This document shows positions 8,647 to 18,275 of a stretch of 46,376 nt of DNA, one piece after another (within the stretch, counting starts at the first letter, position 1; each line of letters opens with the position of its first letter). Both the position numbers and the translations under genes were made by a program. This DNA comes from Burkholderiales bacterium (lineage in GTDB: Bacteria; Pseudomonadota; Gammaproteobacteria; Burkholderiales; Burkholderiaceae_E). The notes under the pieces are model-generated. The model was not told the DNA's origin and ran no database searches. It was given only the letters and a program-made list of their open reading frames with translations. Location of the stretch: positions 1 through 46,376 of the forward strand of contig JAPOKJ010000027.1 of the NCBI GenBank assembly GCA_029977705.1, written 5' to 3'.

Positions 8647-9744
8647 TCAGACCAGGGACGACATCACGGCCCGGCGCGGCGCTTCAAGATACTCCCGCGA
8701 CTGCATTTCGACAATCCGGCTGACGGTGCGATGAAACTCATTGGCCATGGCGCCCTCGGTGTACAACTGCTCGGGCGGACAGGCCGCACTCATCAGCAGC
8801 TTGACCTTCTGGTCATACATGACGTCGATGAACCAGACGAAGCGCCGGGCCTCCGAGGCCATGCTGGAGGCCATGCGGGGAATGTCGGACAGGATCACGG
8901 TATGGAACTGGGAGGCGATTTCCAGGTAATCGTTCTGGGAACGCGGGCCGCCGCACAGGGTCTGGAAATCGAACCAGACGACCCCGCCGGCCCGGCGCCT
9001 TGCCCGGATTTCGCGGTTCTCGATCCGCAGCACCGGATCTTCATCACGCGTCTCGGCCAGCTGCTCGAAGTCATGGGTCAGGGCCGCGTTGGCCGCCGCA
9101 TCGGCCGGATGCAGGTAAGCCTGGACCTGCTCGAGCGAACGACGCCGGTAATCGATGCCGGCATCCACGCACAGGACATCCAGGGTCTCGTTGAGCAGGC
9201 CGATGGCCGGCATCACGCGGTCACGATGCAGGCCGTCCGGGTACAGGCCGTCAGGCTTGTAATTGGAGGTCGCCACCAGCACTACCCCGTGCCTGAACAG
9301 GCCACGCAGCAGGCGCTCGAGGATCATCGCATCGGCAATGTCGGAAATATGGAATTCATCGAAGCACAGCAGCCGGTAGCGGGCCGCAATGCGACGCGAG
9401 ACTTCATCGAGCGGGTCGGCGGTACCGCGCAGGCTCTCGAGTTCGCGATGGACACCCCGCATGAACTCATGGAAATGGACACGCAATTTGCGGCGATAGT
9501 CGATCACCGAATAAAAGCTGTCCATGATGAAGCTCTTGCCGCGCCCAACCCCGCCGTACAACCAGATGCCTCGCGGCACGAGCGGCCGCTTGAACATGCG
9601 ATTGAGCTTGCCGGTGCGCTGCTTCTTGAACTCGATCAGTTCGTCATGCAGGCGCTGCAGGCGGGCGACCGCCGCCAGTTGGGCCTCATCGGCCACATAC
9701 TGGCGGGCTGCCAACTGCTCCTGGTAGTGTGCGGAAACGCTCAA
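8647..9744 (-). CDS. zapE: Cell-division ATPase ZapE (AFG1-like)
   Basis: ZapE is an AFG1-family AAA+ ATPase that binds FtsZ and is reported to destabilise Z-ring polymers during constriction and stress. The Walker A block LYGGVGRGKSFIMD lies near residue 64, and the Walker B region LLCFDEFHISDIADAMIL carries the DEFH typical of the family. The 365-residue length is normal. The first ATG in frame falls inside the Walker region, so the start must be non-ATG: TTG at 9744, with GGA about 10 nt upstream. It follows the lpdA stop by 16 nt on the same strand. Its position after lpdA probably means transcription with the 2-oxoglutarate dehydrogenase genes. Confidence 0.94.
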   Translation of the reverse strand: MSVSAHYQEQLAARQYVADEAQLAAVARLQRLHDELIEFKKQRTGKLNRMFKRPLVPRGIWLYGGVGRGKSFIMDSFYSVIDYRRKLRVHFHEFMRGVHRELESLRGTADPLDEVSRRIAARYRLLCFDEFHISDIADAMILERLLRGLFRHGVVLVATSNYKPDGLYPDGLHRDRVMPAIGLLNETLDVLCVDAGIDYRRRSLEQVQAYLHPADAAANAALTHDFEQLAETRDEDPVLRIENREIRARRRAGGVVWFDFQTLCGGPRSQNDYLEIASQFHTVILSDIPRMASSMASEARRFVWFIDVMYDQKVKLLMSAACPPEQLYTEGAMANEFHRTVSRIVEMQSREYLEAPRRAVMSSLV

Positions 9745-9760
9745 GACGGGCGGTCCGTCA

Positions 9761-11191
9761 TCACATGTTCAGGGCACGCTTGTCACTGGCCAGCGCCGCT
9801 TCGCGCACGACCTCGGACAGGGACGGATGGGCATGGCAGATGCGCGCAATGTCTTCAGCCGAGGCCTTGAACTCCATCGCCATCACCGCTTCCGCGATCA
9901 GGTCGGAGGCACCGCTGCCAATGATGTGGACACCCAGCACCTCGTCGGTGGCCGCATCGACGATCACCTTGACGAAGCCATCGGCCTCGTCCATGCCCAG
10001 CGCACGTCCATTGGCCATGAAGGGGAACTGGCCGCAGCGCACTGCCCGACCTTCTGCTTTGAGCGCCTGCTCGGTCTTGCCGACCCAGGCGATCTCCGGC
10101 GCGGTATAGATGACCCAGGGCACGCAGTTGTAGTCGATGTGCGGCTTCTGTCCGGCCAGGATCTCGGCCACGGCCACGCCCTCGTCCTCGGCCTTGTGGG
10201 CCAGCATCGGACCGCGCACCACATCGCCGATGGCATAGATGCCCGGCTTGGCGGTGGCACAGTGTCCATCCACCGGGATGAAGCCACGTTCGTCCACGTT
10301 CAGGCCGATGGCCTCCAGGTTCAGGTTCTCGGTGTTGGGCACACGACCCACCGACACGATGACCCGATCAAACGACTGACTCTGGGCTGCGCCCTTGGCA
10401 TCGGTATAGCTGATGACGATGTCCTTGGCGCCAGCCTTGACCTCGCCAATCCTGACGCCCAACTCTATGGCCAGACCCTGCTTGGTGAAGAGCTTCCAGG
10501 CTTCCTTGGCGACCGACTCGTCGCAGGCCCCCAGGAAGGCTGGCAGGGCTTCCAGGATGGTGACCTGCGCCCCCAGCCGGCGCCACACCGAGCCCAGTTC
10601 CAGCCCGATTACCCCCGAGCCGATGATGCCCAGGCGCTTGGGCACCTCACCCAGGGACAGCGCGCCCTCGTTGTCACAGATGCGCTGGTTGTCGACTGGA
10701 ATGCCTGGCAGGTGGCGGGCCTTGGAGCCGGTGGCGATGATGATTCTGGCGGCCTCGGCCACCGAGGTGCCTGCGTCGCCGGCGACCTCGACCTGGTACT
10801 GGCCGTCGGCCTGCCCGACAAAGCGGCCATGGCCCTTGAGCCAGGTGATCTTGTTCTTGCGGAACAGGAACTCGATCCCCTTGGTCATCTTCGAAACAAT
10901 GCCCTCCTTGCGAGCGATCATCTTGCCTAGGTCGAGCTTGACCGATCCCACCGAAATCCCATGCTCGGAGACATGGTGGCGGATCTTGTCAAACTCCTCC
11001 GAACTGGCCAGCAAGGCCTTCGAGGGAATGCAGCCCACATTCAGGCAGGTCCCGCCCAGGGCCAGTTCACCCTTGGGGTTCTTCCATTTCTCGACGCAGG
11101 CCACCTTCATGCCCAGTTGCGCCGCCCGGATCGCCGCGATATAGCCACCAGGGCCCGCACCGATCACGATCACATCAAAACGTTCAGCCAT
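9761..11191 (-). CDS. lpdA: Dihydrolipoyl dehydrogenase (E3 of 2-oxoglutarate dehydrogenase)
   Basis: This flavoprotein reoxidises the dihydrolipoyl arms of E2 and passes electrons to NAD+. The N-terminal FAD site is VIVIGAGPGGYIAAIRAA. The redox disulfide is Cys49/Cys54 in GGTCLNVGCIPSKALL. The NAD-binding fold follows (RLGIIGSGVIGLELGSVW). The C-terminal dimerisation block HAHPSLSEVVREA carries the catalytic His. The length of 476 is standard. It is the third gene after sucA and sucB, 39 nt from sucB, so it is probably the dedicated E3 of that complex. It may also serve pyruvate dehydrogenase or glycine cleavage if no other copy exists, which I cannot check here. Confidence 0.97.
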   Translation of the reverse strand: MAERFDVIVIGAGPGGYIAAIRAAQLGMKVACVEKWKNPKGELALGGTCLNVGCIPSKALLASSEEFDKIRHHVSEHGISVGSVKLDLGKMIARKEGIVSKMTKGIEFLFRKNKITWLKGHGRFVGQADGQYQVEVAGDAGTSVAEAARIIIATGSKARHLPGIPVDNQRICDNEGALSLGEVPKRLGIIGSGVIGLELGSVWRRLGAQVTILEALPAFLGACDESVAKEAWKLFTKQGLAIELGVRIGEVKAGAKDIVISYTDAKGAAQSQSFDRVIVSVGRVPNTENLNLEAIGLNVDERGFIPVDGHCATAKPGIYAIGDVVRGPMLAHKAEDEGVAVAEILAGQKPHIDYNCVPWVIYTAPEIAWVGKTEQALKAEGRAVRCGQFPFMANGRALGMDEADGFVKVIVDAATDEVLGVHIIGSGASDLIAEAVMAMEFKASAEDIARICHAHPSLSEVVREAALASDKRALNM

Positions 11192-11230
11192 GACAATGTC
11201 CTTTCGTGGTGTTCAACGATCGGCTCACGA

Positions 11231-12493
11231 TCACAGATCGAGCAGGAGGCGGGCCGGATCTTCCAGCGCATCCTTGATCGACACCAGGAACAGCACGGCC
11301 TCGCGGCCGTCGATGATGCGGTGGTCATAGGAGACCGCCAGGTAGTTCATCGGGCGGACCACCACCTGACCGTTTTCGACTACCGCACGGTCCTTGGTGG
11401 CATGCACCCCAAGGATCGCGGACTGGGGCGGGTTGATGATCGGCGTCGAGAGCATCGAGCCGAAGGTGCCACCGTTGCTGATCGAGAAGGTGCCCCCGGT
11501 GAGTTCCTCGATGCCGATCTTGCCGTCCTGGGCGCGCTTGCCGAAGTCGGCAATGGTCTTTTCGATCTGCGCAAAGCTGAGTTGGTCGGCGTTGCGGATG
11601 ATCGGTACCACCAGGCCCCGGGGCGAACCCACGGCCACGCCGATGTCGAAGTAGCCGTGATAGACGATGTCCGAGCCTTCCACCGAGGCATTGACCACCG
11701 GATACTTCTTCAGGGCATGCACGGCAGCCTTAACGAAGAAGGACATGAAGCCCAGCTTGACGCCATTTTCCTTCTCGAAGCGGTCCTGGTATTTCTTGCG
11801 CAGGTCCATCACCGGCTGCATGTTGACCTCGTTGAAGGTCGTCAGGATGGCGTTGGTGGCCTGCGATTGCAGCAGGCGCTCGGCCACGCGCTGGCGCAGG
11901 CGGGACATCGGCACGCGCTGCTCAGGGCGGCCCTCGATGAGCTTGGAGGCATCGAGCGGAGCGGACACCTGGGGCAGGCTGCTGGTGGGCGCACCGGTCG
12001 GGATCGCAGCGGCCGGGGCGGCCACCGGTCGGGCGGCAGCGGCCAGGGCATCAGCCTTTGTGACGCGACCGTCGCGGCCGGTACCGGCCACCTGCGCGGC
12101 CGACAGGTTGTTCTCGGCCAGGATCTTGGCAGCCGCCGGCATCGCAACACCGGCACTGGCGCTGCTGGCCGCAGGCGCAGCGGCCACCGGCGCGGCGGCC
12201 GGTGCAACTGCGGCAGCCGCTGCCGCTGCCGGTGCTGCTGCGCCAGCCTTGGCCTCGGTGTCGAGCATGGCGATCACCTCGCCGGACACCACCGTGCTGC
12301 CATCGGGCTTGACGATCTGGGTAATGACACCGGCTTCCGGTGCCGGCAATTCGAGCACGACCTTGTCGGTCTCGATATCGATCAGGTTCTCGTCGCGGGA
12401 CACCGCCTCGCCGACTTTCTTGTGCCATTGCAGCAGGGTGGCTTCGGCCACCGACTCGGACAGCTGCGGGACCTTCACTTCAATCAATGCCAT
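11231..12493 (-). CDS. odhB: Dihydrolipoyllysine-residue succinyltransferase (E2 of 2-oxoglutarate dehydrogenase)
   Basis: Also called sucB. This is the core of the 2-oxoglutarate dehydrogenase complex: it transfers the succinyl group from E1-bound thiamine through its lipoyl arm to CoA. One lipoyl domain (residues 1-77) has the lipoylated Lys44 in [10 protein letters not shown]. An Ala/Pro-rich flexible linker follows (about 80-125). A peripheral subunit-binding domain has [12 protein letters not shown]. The catalytic domain ends with [16 protein letters not shown], giving His391 and Asp395 as active residues. The length of 420 is normal. The gene starts 109 nt after the sucA stop. No terminator was seen in that gap, so cotranscription is likely. 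Confidence 0.97.
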   Translation of the reverse strand: MALIEVKVPQLSESVAEATLLQWHKKVGEAVSRDENLIDIETDKVVLELPAPEAGVITQIVKPDGSTVVSGEVIAMLDTEAKAGAAAPAAAAAAAVAPAAAPVAAAPAASSASAGVAMPAAAKILAENNLSAAQVAGTGRDGRVTKADALAAAARPVAAPAAAIPTGAPTSSLPQVSAPLDASKLIEGRPEQRVPMSRLRQRVAERLLQSQATNAILTTFNEVNMQPVMDLRKKYQDRFEKENGVKLGFMSFFVKAAVHALKKYPVVNASVEGSDIVYHGYFDIGVAVGSPRGLVVPIIRNADQLSFAQIEKTIADFGKRAQDGKIGIEELTGGTFSISNGGTFGSMLSTPIINPPQSAILGVHATKDRAVVENGQVVVRPMNYLAVSYDHRIIDGREAVLFLVSIKDALEDPARLLLDL

Positions 12494-12602
12494 GATGAAA
12501 CTCCGAATATCTTGAATCTGGGGATGAGGAGGGACGGGCGCCGATCATCCCGTCACCCTGCCCTTCCTGCAGGCCGGCGACGCGGACGATCGATCGGACG
12601 CC

Positions 12603-15464
12603 TTACGCCGACTTCTTGGGTTTGGTCTTCAGTTCGCCAAGCGCGGCGGCCAGCAGTTCCTTTTGCTGGGCATAGTGCTTGTCGTACAGGCCCACCGCCG
12701 GCGAGGCCGAGGCGGGACGCCCGGCATAGCTCAGCTTCTGGCCTTCCTTGAGGGACTCCAGCAGGTGGTGCTGGATGTAGAACCAATAGCCCTGGTTTTG
12801 CGGCTCGTCCTGGCACCACACCACCTGGGTGGCGGCCGGGTACTTCTTCAACTCCGTCTCAAGGGCCTTGTAGGGGAAGGGATAAAGCTGTTCGACCCGC
12901 AGGATGGCCACATCGCCCAACTCGCGCTCGCGTCGGGCATTGATCAGGGCGTAGTAGACCTTGCCCGAGCACAGCACGACCTTCTTGACCTTCTTGGCAT
13001 CCACCTTGGCATCGGCCTCGCCGATGACAGTGCGGAACTCGCCCTTGGCCAGTTCCTCGAGCGGCGATACCGCATCCTTGTTGCGCAGCAGGGACTTGGG
13101 CGTCAGGATCACCAGCGGCTTGCGGGACTGGCGGATCATCTGGCGACGCAGCACATGGAAGATCTGCGACGGCGTGGTCGGCTGCACCACCTGCATGTTG
13201 TGCTCGGCGCACAGTTGCAGGAAGCGCTCGGGTCGCGCCGACGAGTGCTCGGGGCCCTGCCCTTCGTAGCCATGCGGCAGCATCATCACCAGCCCCGAGG
13301 CACGGCCCCACTTGGTCTCGCCCGAGGAGATGAACTGGTCGATCACCACCTGGGCGCCATTGACGAAGTCTCCGAACTGGCCCTCCCAGATCACCAGGCA
13401 GTTGGGCTCGGCAGAGGCGTAGCCGTATTCGAAACCGAGCACCGCCTCTTCCGAGAGCACCGAATCGATGACGGTGAAATCACCCTGACCCTCGGTGATG
13501 TTCTGCAAAGGGGTGTAGGAACCCGAATCCCAGCGCTCGCGGTTCTGGTCGTGCAGCACGGCATGACGGTGCGTAAACGTCCCGCGGCCGCAGTCCTGAC
13601 CGGACAGGCGGACGCTGTAGCCACTGGCCACCAGCGTCGCAAAGGCCATGTGCTCGCCAAAGCCCCAGTCGATCGGCTGGTCGCCGTTGGCCATTGCACG
13701 GCGGTCGGCAATGACCTTCTCGACCAGGGAATGCAGCTTCAGGTCGGAAGGCATCGTGGTCATCTTGTTGCCGATGCGCTTGAGTTCCGCCATCGGGACC
13801 GAGGTATCGGCCGCATCGGTCCACTTCTTGTTCAGGAAAGGCGCCCAGTCGACCGCATGCTTGCTCTTGAAGTTGGAGATCACCGGATTGGTGGCCAGAC
13901 GGCCTTCGTCCATCGCCTTGCGGTACTCGGCCACCATGCGATCCCCATCGCCGGCGCCGATCACGCCCTGGGCGATCAGCCGCTCTGCATAGATCTTGCG
14001 CGTGGTGGGCAATGCGGCAATGCGCTTGTACATCAGCGGCTGGGTCAGGGCCGGCGTGTCCTGCTCGTTGTGTCCAAGGCGGCGATAGCAGACGATGTCG
14101 ACGACGATGTCCTTCTTGAATTCGCGCCGGAAGTCCATCGCGATCTGGGTGGCAAACACCACCGCCTCGGGATCGTCGCCATTGACGTGCAGCACCGGGG
14201 CTTCGATCATCTTGACGACGTCGGAGCAATAAATCGTCGAGCGCGTGTCGCGCGGATCGGAGGTGGTGAAGCCGATCTGGTTGTTGATGACGATGTGGAC
14301 CGTGCCACCCGTGCCATAGCCGCGCGTCTGGGCCAGGTTGAGCGTCTCCATGACCACGCCCTGACCGGCAAAGGCGGCATCACCGTGCACCAGCACCGGC
14401 AGCACCTGCCTGCCCTCGGGATCGCCGCGCCGCACCTGGCGGGCCTTGGCAGAACCCTCGACCACCGGATTGACGATTTCCAGGTGCGAGGGATTGAAGG
14501 CCAGCGACAGGTGCACCGGCCCCCCAGGGGTCGAGACATCGCTGGAAAAGCCCTTGTGATACTTGACGTCACCGCTGGGCAGGTCCTCGGCATGCTTGCC
14601 ATCGAACTCGGCGAACAACTCGCCCGGGCTCTTGCCCAGGATGTTGACCAGCACATTCAGCCGGCCACGATGGGCCATGCCGATGACGATTTCCTGGATG
14701 CCGGCTTCACCGGCACGCTGCACCACTTCGTCCATGGCCGCGATGAAACTGTCGCCACCTTCGAGCGAGAAGCGCTTCTGTCCGACGTATTTCGTGTGCA
14801 GGTATTTCTCGAGACCCTCGGCGGCGGTCAGGTTGGCCAGAATGCGCTTGCGCTTGTCGGCCGAGAACTTGGGCAGGCTGCGGCTGCTCTCGAGCCGCTC
14901 CTGAAGCCAGCGCTTCTGGGTCGGATCGGACATGTACATGAACTCGGCACCGATCGTGCCGCAATAGGTGTCGCGCAGCGCCTTGACGATCTGTCGCAGC
15001 GAGCCGCTCTCGAAACCGAAATAAGCATTGGCCACCGAGTAGATGTTGGCCATGTCGCCCTCGGTGAAATCATAGAAGGCGGGATCGAGTTCGGGGATGA
15101 CGGGCCGTTCCTGGCGCTTGAGGGGATCGAGATCCGCCCAGCGTGAACCGAGGAAGCGGTAGGCCGCCACCAGTTGCTGCACATAGACCTGTTTGCGCGC
15201 CGTGCCGGCGTCGCCACCCATGATCTGGGGCGTCAGGCGGTTTTCCTTGGCGCGCTCGGCAAAGGATTGGACGATCGGCGCATGGGCCACATCGCGGGTG
15301 TCGGTCGTGCCATCGGAGGCCGCCACCACCTGCAGGTTGTCGAAGTACTGGCGCCAGTTCTCGGGCACCGAGCCGGGGTTGTTGAGGTAGCTCTCGTAGA
15401 GCTCTTCAACATACGGCGCATTTCCGCCAAACAGATAGCTGTTGGCCTGGAAGGCTTTCATCAT
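12603..15464 (-). CDS. sucA: 2-oxoglutarate dehydrogenase E1 component
   Basis: Also called odhA. This thiamine-diphosphate enzyme decarboxylates 2-oxoglutarate and loads succinyl onto E2, the committed step to succinyl-CoA. The N-terminal E2-binding segment NAPYVEELYESYLNNP is present. The substrate and ThDP blocks follow: IGMAHRGRLNVLVNILGK, GDAAFAGQGVVMETLNL and VINNQIGFTT. The C-terminal transketolase-like half includes DCGRGTFTHRHAVLHDQ. I start at ATG 15464 (953 residues), which has AAAGGTGAG 7-8 nt upstream. The frame is open to 15605, but those 47 residues (from a non-ATG codon) do not resemble E1 proteins. It begins a unit with odhB and lpdA, separated from gltA by two hairpins. Confidence 0.97.
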   Translation of the reverse strand: MMKAFQANSYLFGGNAPYVEELYESYLNNPGSVPENWRQYFDNLQVVAASDGTTDTRDVAHAPIVQSFAERAKENRLTPQIMGGDAGTARKQVYVQQLVAAYRFLGSRWADLDPLKRQERPVIPELDPAFYDFTEGDMANIYSVANAYFGFESGSLRQIVKALRDTYCGTIGAEFMYMSDPTQKRWLQERLESSRSLPKFSADKRKRILANLTAAEGLEKYLHTKYVGQKRFSLEGGDSFIAAMDEVVQRAGEAGIQEIVIGMAHRGRLNVLVNILGKSPGELFAEFDGKHAEDLPSGDVKYHKGFSSDVSTPGGPVHLSLAFNPSHLEIVNPVVEGSAKARQVRRGDPEGRQVLPVLVHGDAAFAGQGVVMETLNLAQTRGYGTGGTVHIVINNQIGFTTSDPRDTRSTIYCSDVVKMIEAPVLHVNGDDPEAVVFATQIAMDFRREFKKDIVVDIVCYRRLGHNEQDTPALTQPLMYKRIAALPTTRKIYAERLIAQGVIGAGDGDRMVAEYRKAMDEGRLATNPVISNFKSKHAVDWAPFLNKKWTDAADTSVPMAELKRIGNKMTTMPSDLKLHSLVEKVIADRRAMANGDQPIDWGFGEHMAFATLVASGYSVRLSGQDCGRGTFTHRHAVLHDQNRERWDSGSYTPLQNITEGQGDFTVIDSVLSEEAVLGFEYGYASAEPNCLVIWEGQFGDFVNGAQVVIDQFISSGETKWGRASGLVMMLPHGYEGQGPEHSSARPERFLQLCAEHNMQVVQPTTPSQIFHVLRRQMIRQSRKPLVILTPKSLLRNKDAVSPLEELAKGEFRTVIGEADAKVDAKKVKKVVLCSGKVYYALINARRERELGDVAILRVEQLYPFPYKALETELKKYPAATQVVWCQDEPQNQGYWFYIQHHLLESLKEGQKLSYAGRPASASPAVGLYDKHYAQQKELLAAALGELKTKPKKSA

Positions 15465-15596
15465 CACGCTCACCTTTAAATAACGAGTTTCTCGCCAAAG
15501 ATGCGCAGCGCAAGGCAAATCCACGGGACTTGCGAGGGCTGGCTCCACCGCAGGCGGCAGTTTCTGCCGATACGGCTGCGTCAATAGACCGGAGTC

Positions 15597-15632
15597 AAAA
15601 GACAACAGGCCGAAGGATACACCTTCAGCCTG
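15597..15632 (-). terminator. Rho-independent terminator of the sdh-gltA transcript
   Basis: On the minus strand an 11-bp stem (CAGGCTGAAGG with CCTTCGGCCTG, one G-U pair) closes a 5-nt TGTAT loop and is followed by TTGTCTTTTG. It lies about 110 nt after the gltA stop and 130 nt before the sucA start. It should therefore separate the two TCA-cycle transcripts at least partly. The G-U pair forms only in minus-strand RNA, which supports this orientation. Confidence 0.75.
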
Positions 15633-15706
15633 TCGGGATCCAAGCCCGAAGGGCCTGGTTTCCGCCGATCGGCAACCACAGGCGGCCGAAGCGACGGACT
15701 TTTGCC

Positions 15707-15734
15707 ACAGGCGCTGAATTTGTCAGCGCCCTGT
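15707..15734 (-). other. Stem-loop just after gltA stop
   Basis: ACAGGCGCTGA (15707-15717) pairs with TCAGCGCCCTGT (15723-15734) with a single bulged base and a 5-nt loop. It begins 8 nt after the gltA stop. No T-tract follows on the minus strand (GGCAAAAG), so it is more likely an mRNA 3'-end stabilising hairpin than a terminator. Role inferred only. Confidence 0.5.
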
Positions 15735-15741
15735 AAGCCAA

Positions 15742-17049
<1,308 letters not shown>

Positions 17050-17149
17050 GGTTTTCCTAGCAATAAAAGTCGTACAAAAGCAGTCAATCGGTTAGGCAGG
17101 TTCGTTGAGGCCGGGCCTTCCATGGCGCGGCCGGGCTTGGCTCAGGGCT

Positions 17150-17455
17150 TCACACCTTTCTCAGCATCCCCAGCACATGTCGTGCCTGATCCTCGAGCGC
17201 CAGTTCCTTCTCGGCAGCGGCACGGCAGAAAATCAGGTCCATCAGATCGTTATCGGTCAGATCCAGCAACTGATCAAGGCCGAGCACCTCGCCGTCCGTC
17301 AGCCGGGCTTCGTGGGCATCGAAAAAGCGCCCCAGGATCAGGTCGTTCTCGAGCAGGCCGCGACGCGCCCGCCAGCGCAGCCGGCGGCGCTTGACCTCGT
17401 CGCCCTGGTGGCTGGCCAAGTGAGGCTCGGCCTGCAAGGGGGTGGTATCGCTCAT
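17150..17455 (-). CDS. sdhE: Succinate dehydrogenase flavinylation factor SdhE
   Basis: SdhE (YgfY/Sdh5 family) promotes covalent attachment of FAD to SdhA. The family signature RRGLLENDLILGRFF, containing the RGxxE motif needed for activity, lies near residue 31. The 101-residue helical product is somewhat longer than E. coli SdhE (88) because of an N-terminal extension before VKRRRLRWRARRG. It starts 25 nt after the sdhB stop, so it is cotranscribed with its target SdhA, as is usual in betaproteobacteria. Confidence 0.93.
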   Translation of the reverse strand: MSDTTPLQAEPHLASHQGDEVKRRRLRWRARRGLLENDLILGRFFDAHEARLTDGEVLGLDQLLDLTDNDLMDLIFCRAAAEKELALEDQARHVLGMLRKV

Positions 17456-17480
17456 GGACTGTTCCGGGGGCGCAGGGGGT

Positions 17481-18236
17481 TCAGACCGCCCGCTTGACCA
17501 TCAATTCCTTGATCTTGCCAATCGCCTTGGTCGGGTTCAGGCCCTTGGGGCAAACATCGACGCAATTCATGATGGTGTGGCAACGGAACAGGCGGTAGGG
17601 ATCTTCGAGGTTGTCCAGGCGGGCCGATGTGGCCTGGTCGCGGCTGTCAGCGATGAAGCGGTAGGCCTGCAACAGGCCGGCCGGACCGACGAACTTGTCG
17701 GGATTCCACCAGAAAGAAGGACAGGACGTCGAGCAACAAGCGCACAGAATGCACTCATAAAGCCCATCGAGTTCCTCGCGGTCCTCGGGAGACTGCAGGC
17801 GCTCCTTCTCGGGCGGCGGGGTCTCATTGATCAGGTAGGGCTTGATCGAATGGTACTGGGCAAAGAACTGCGTCATGTCGACGATCAGGTCGCGCACCAC
17901 CGGCAGGCCAGGCAGGGGACGCAATACGATCGGCTCGACCAGGTCGCGCAGGTTGGTGATGCAGGCCAGGCCATTCTTGCCATTGATGTTCATGGCATCT
18001 GAGCCGCAGACGCCCTCGCGGCAGGAACGCCGGAAGGCCAGCGAATCATCATTGCCCTGCTTGATGCGCATCAGGGCGTCGAGCAGCATCTTGTCGGTCG
18101 GCTGAAGCTCGACCTCCAGATTCTGCATGTAGGGCTTCTCATCCTTGTCCGGGTCATAGCGATAGATCGAAAACTTGACCACCCGCGTCTGCGGCTTGGC
18201 CATGTCCACCATCGGCTTTTCAACCACTGCGTTCAT
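17481..18236 (-). CDS. sdhB: Succinate dehydrogenase iron-sulfur subunit
   Basis: This subunit carries electrons from the FAD of SdhA to ubiquinone in the membrane anchor through three Fe-S centres. All ligand groups are visible: [19 protein letters not shown] followed by LAC for the 2Fe-2S cluster, [11 protein letters not shown] for 4Fe-4S, and [15 protein letters not shown] for 3Fe-4S. The length of 251 matches the family. It sits 39 nt after sdhA and 25 nt before sdhE in the sdhCDABE order. Confidence 0.97.
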   Translation of the reverse strand: MNAVVEKPMVDMAKPQTRVVKFSIYRYDPDKDEKPYMQNLEVELQPTDKMLLDALMRIKQGNDDSLAFRRSCREGVCGSDAMNINGKNGLACITNLRDLVEPIVLRPLPGLPVVRDLIVDMTQFFAQYHSIKPYLINETPPPEKERLQSPEDREELDGLYECILCACCSTSCPSFWWNPDKFVGPAGLLQAYRFIADSRDQATSARLDNLEDPYRLFRCHTIMNCVDVCPKGLNPTKAIGKIKELMVKRAV

Positions 18237-18275
18237 CTCATCTCTCCCAATTCGGTCACGGTTAAGCCAGGTGGA

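Noticed and set aside
15465-15605. In-frame 47-codon upstream extension of sucA
   Set aside because: The added residues do not resemble E1 proteins, while the ATG at 15464 has an excellent ribosome site and the expected MMKAFQANSYLFGG start.
17060-17087. TTGACT-N16-TATTGC as a private gltA promoter
   Set aside because: Its start point would fall inside or after the ribosome site TAGGAAAA, so the mRNA would lack it.
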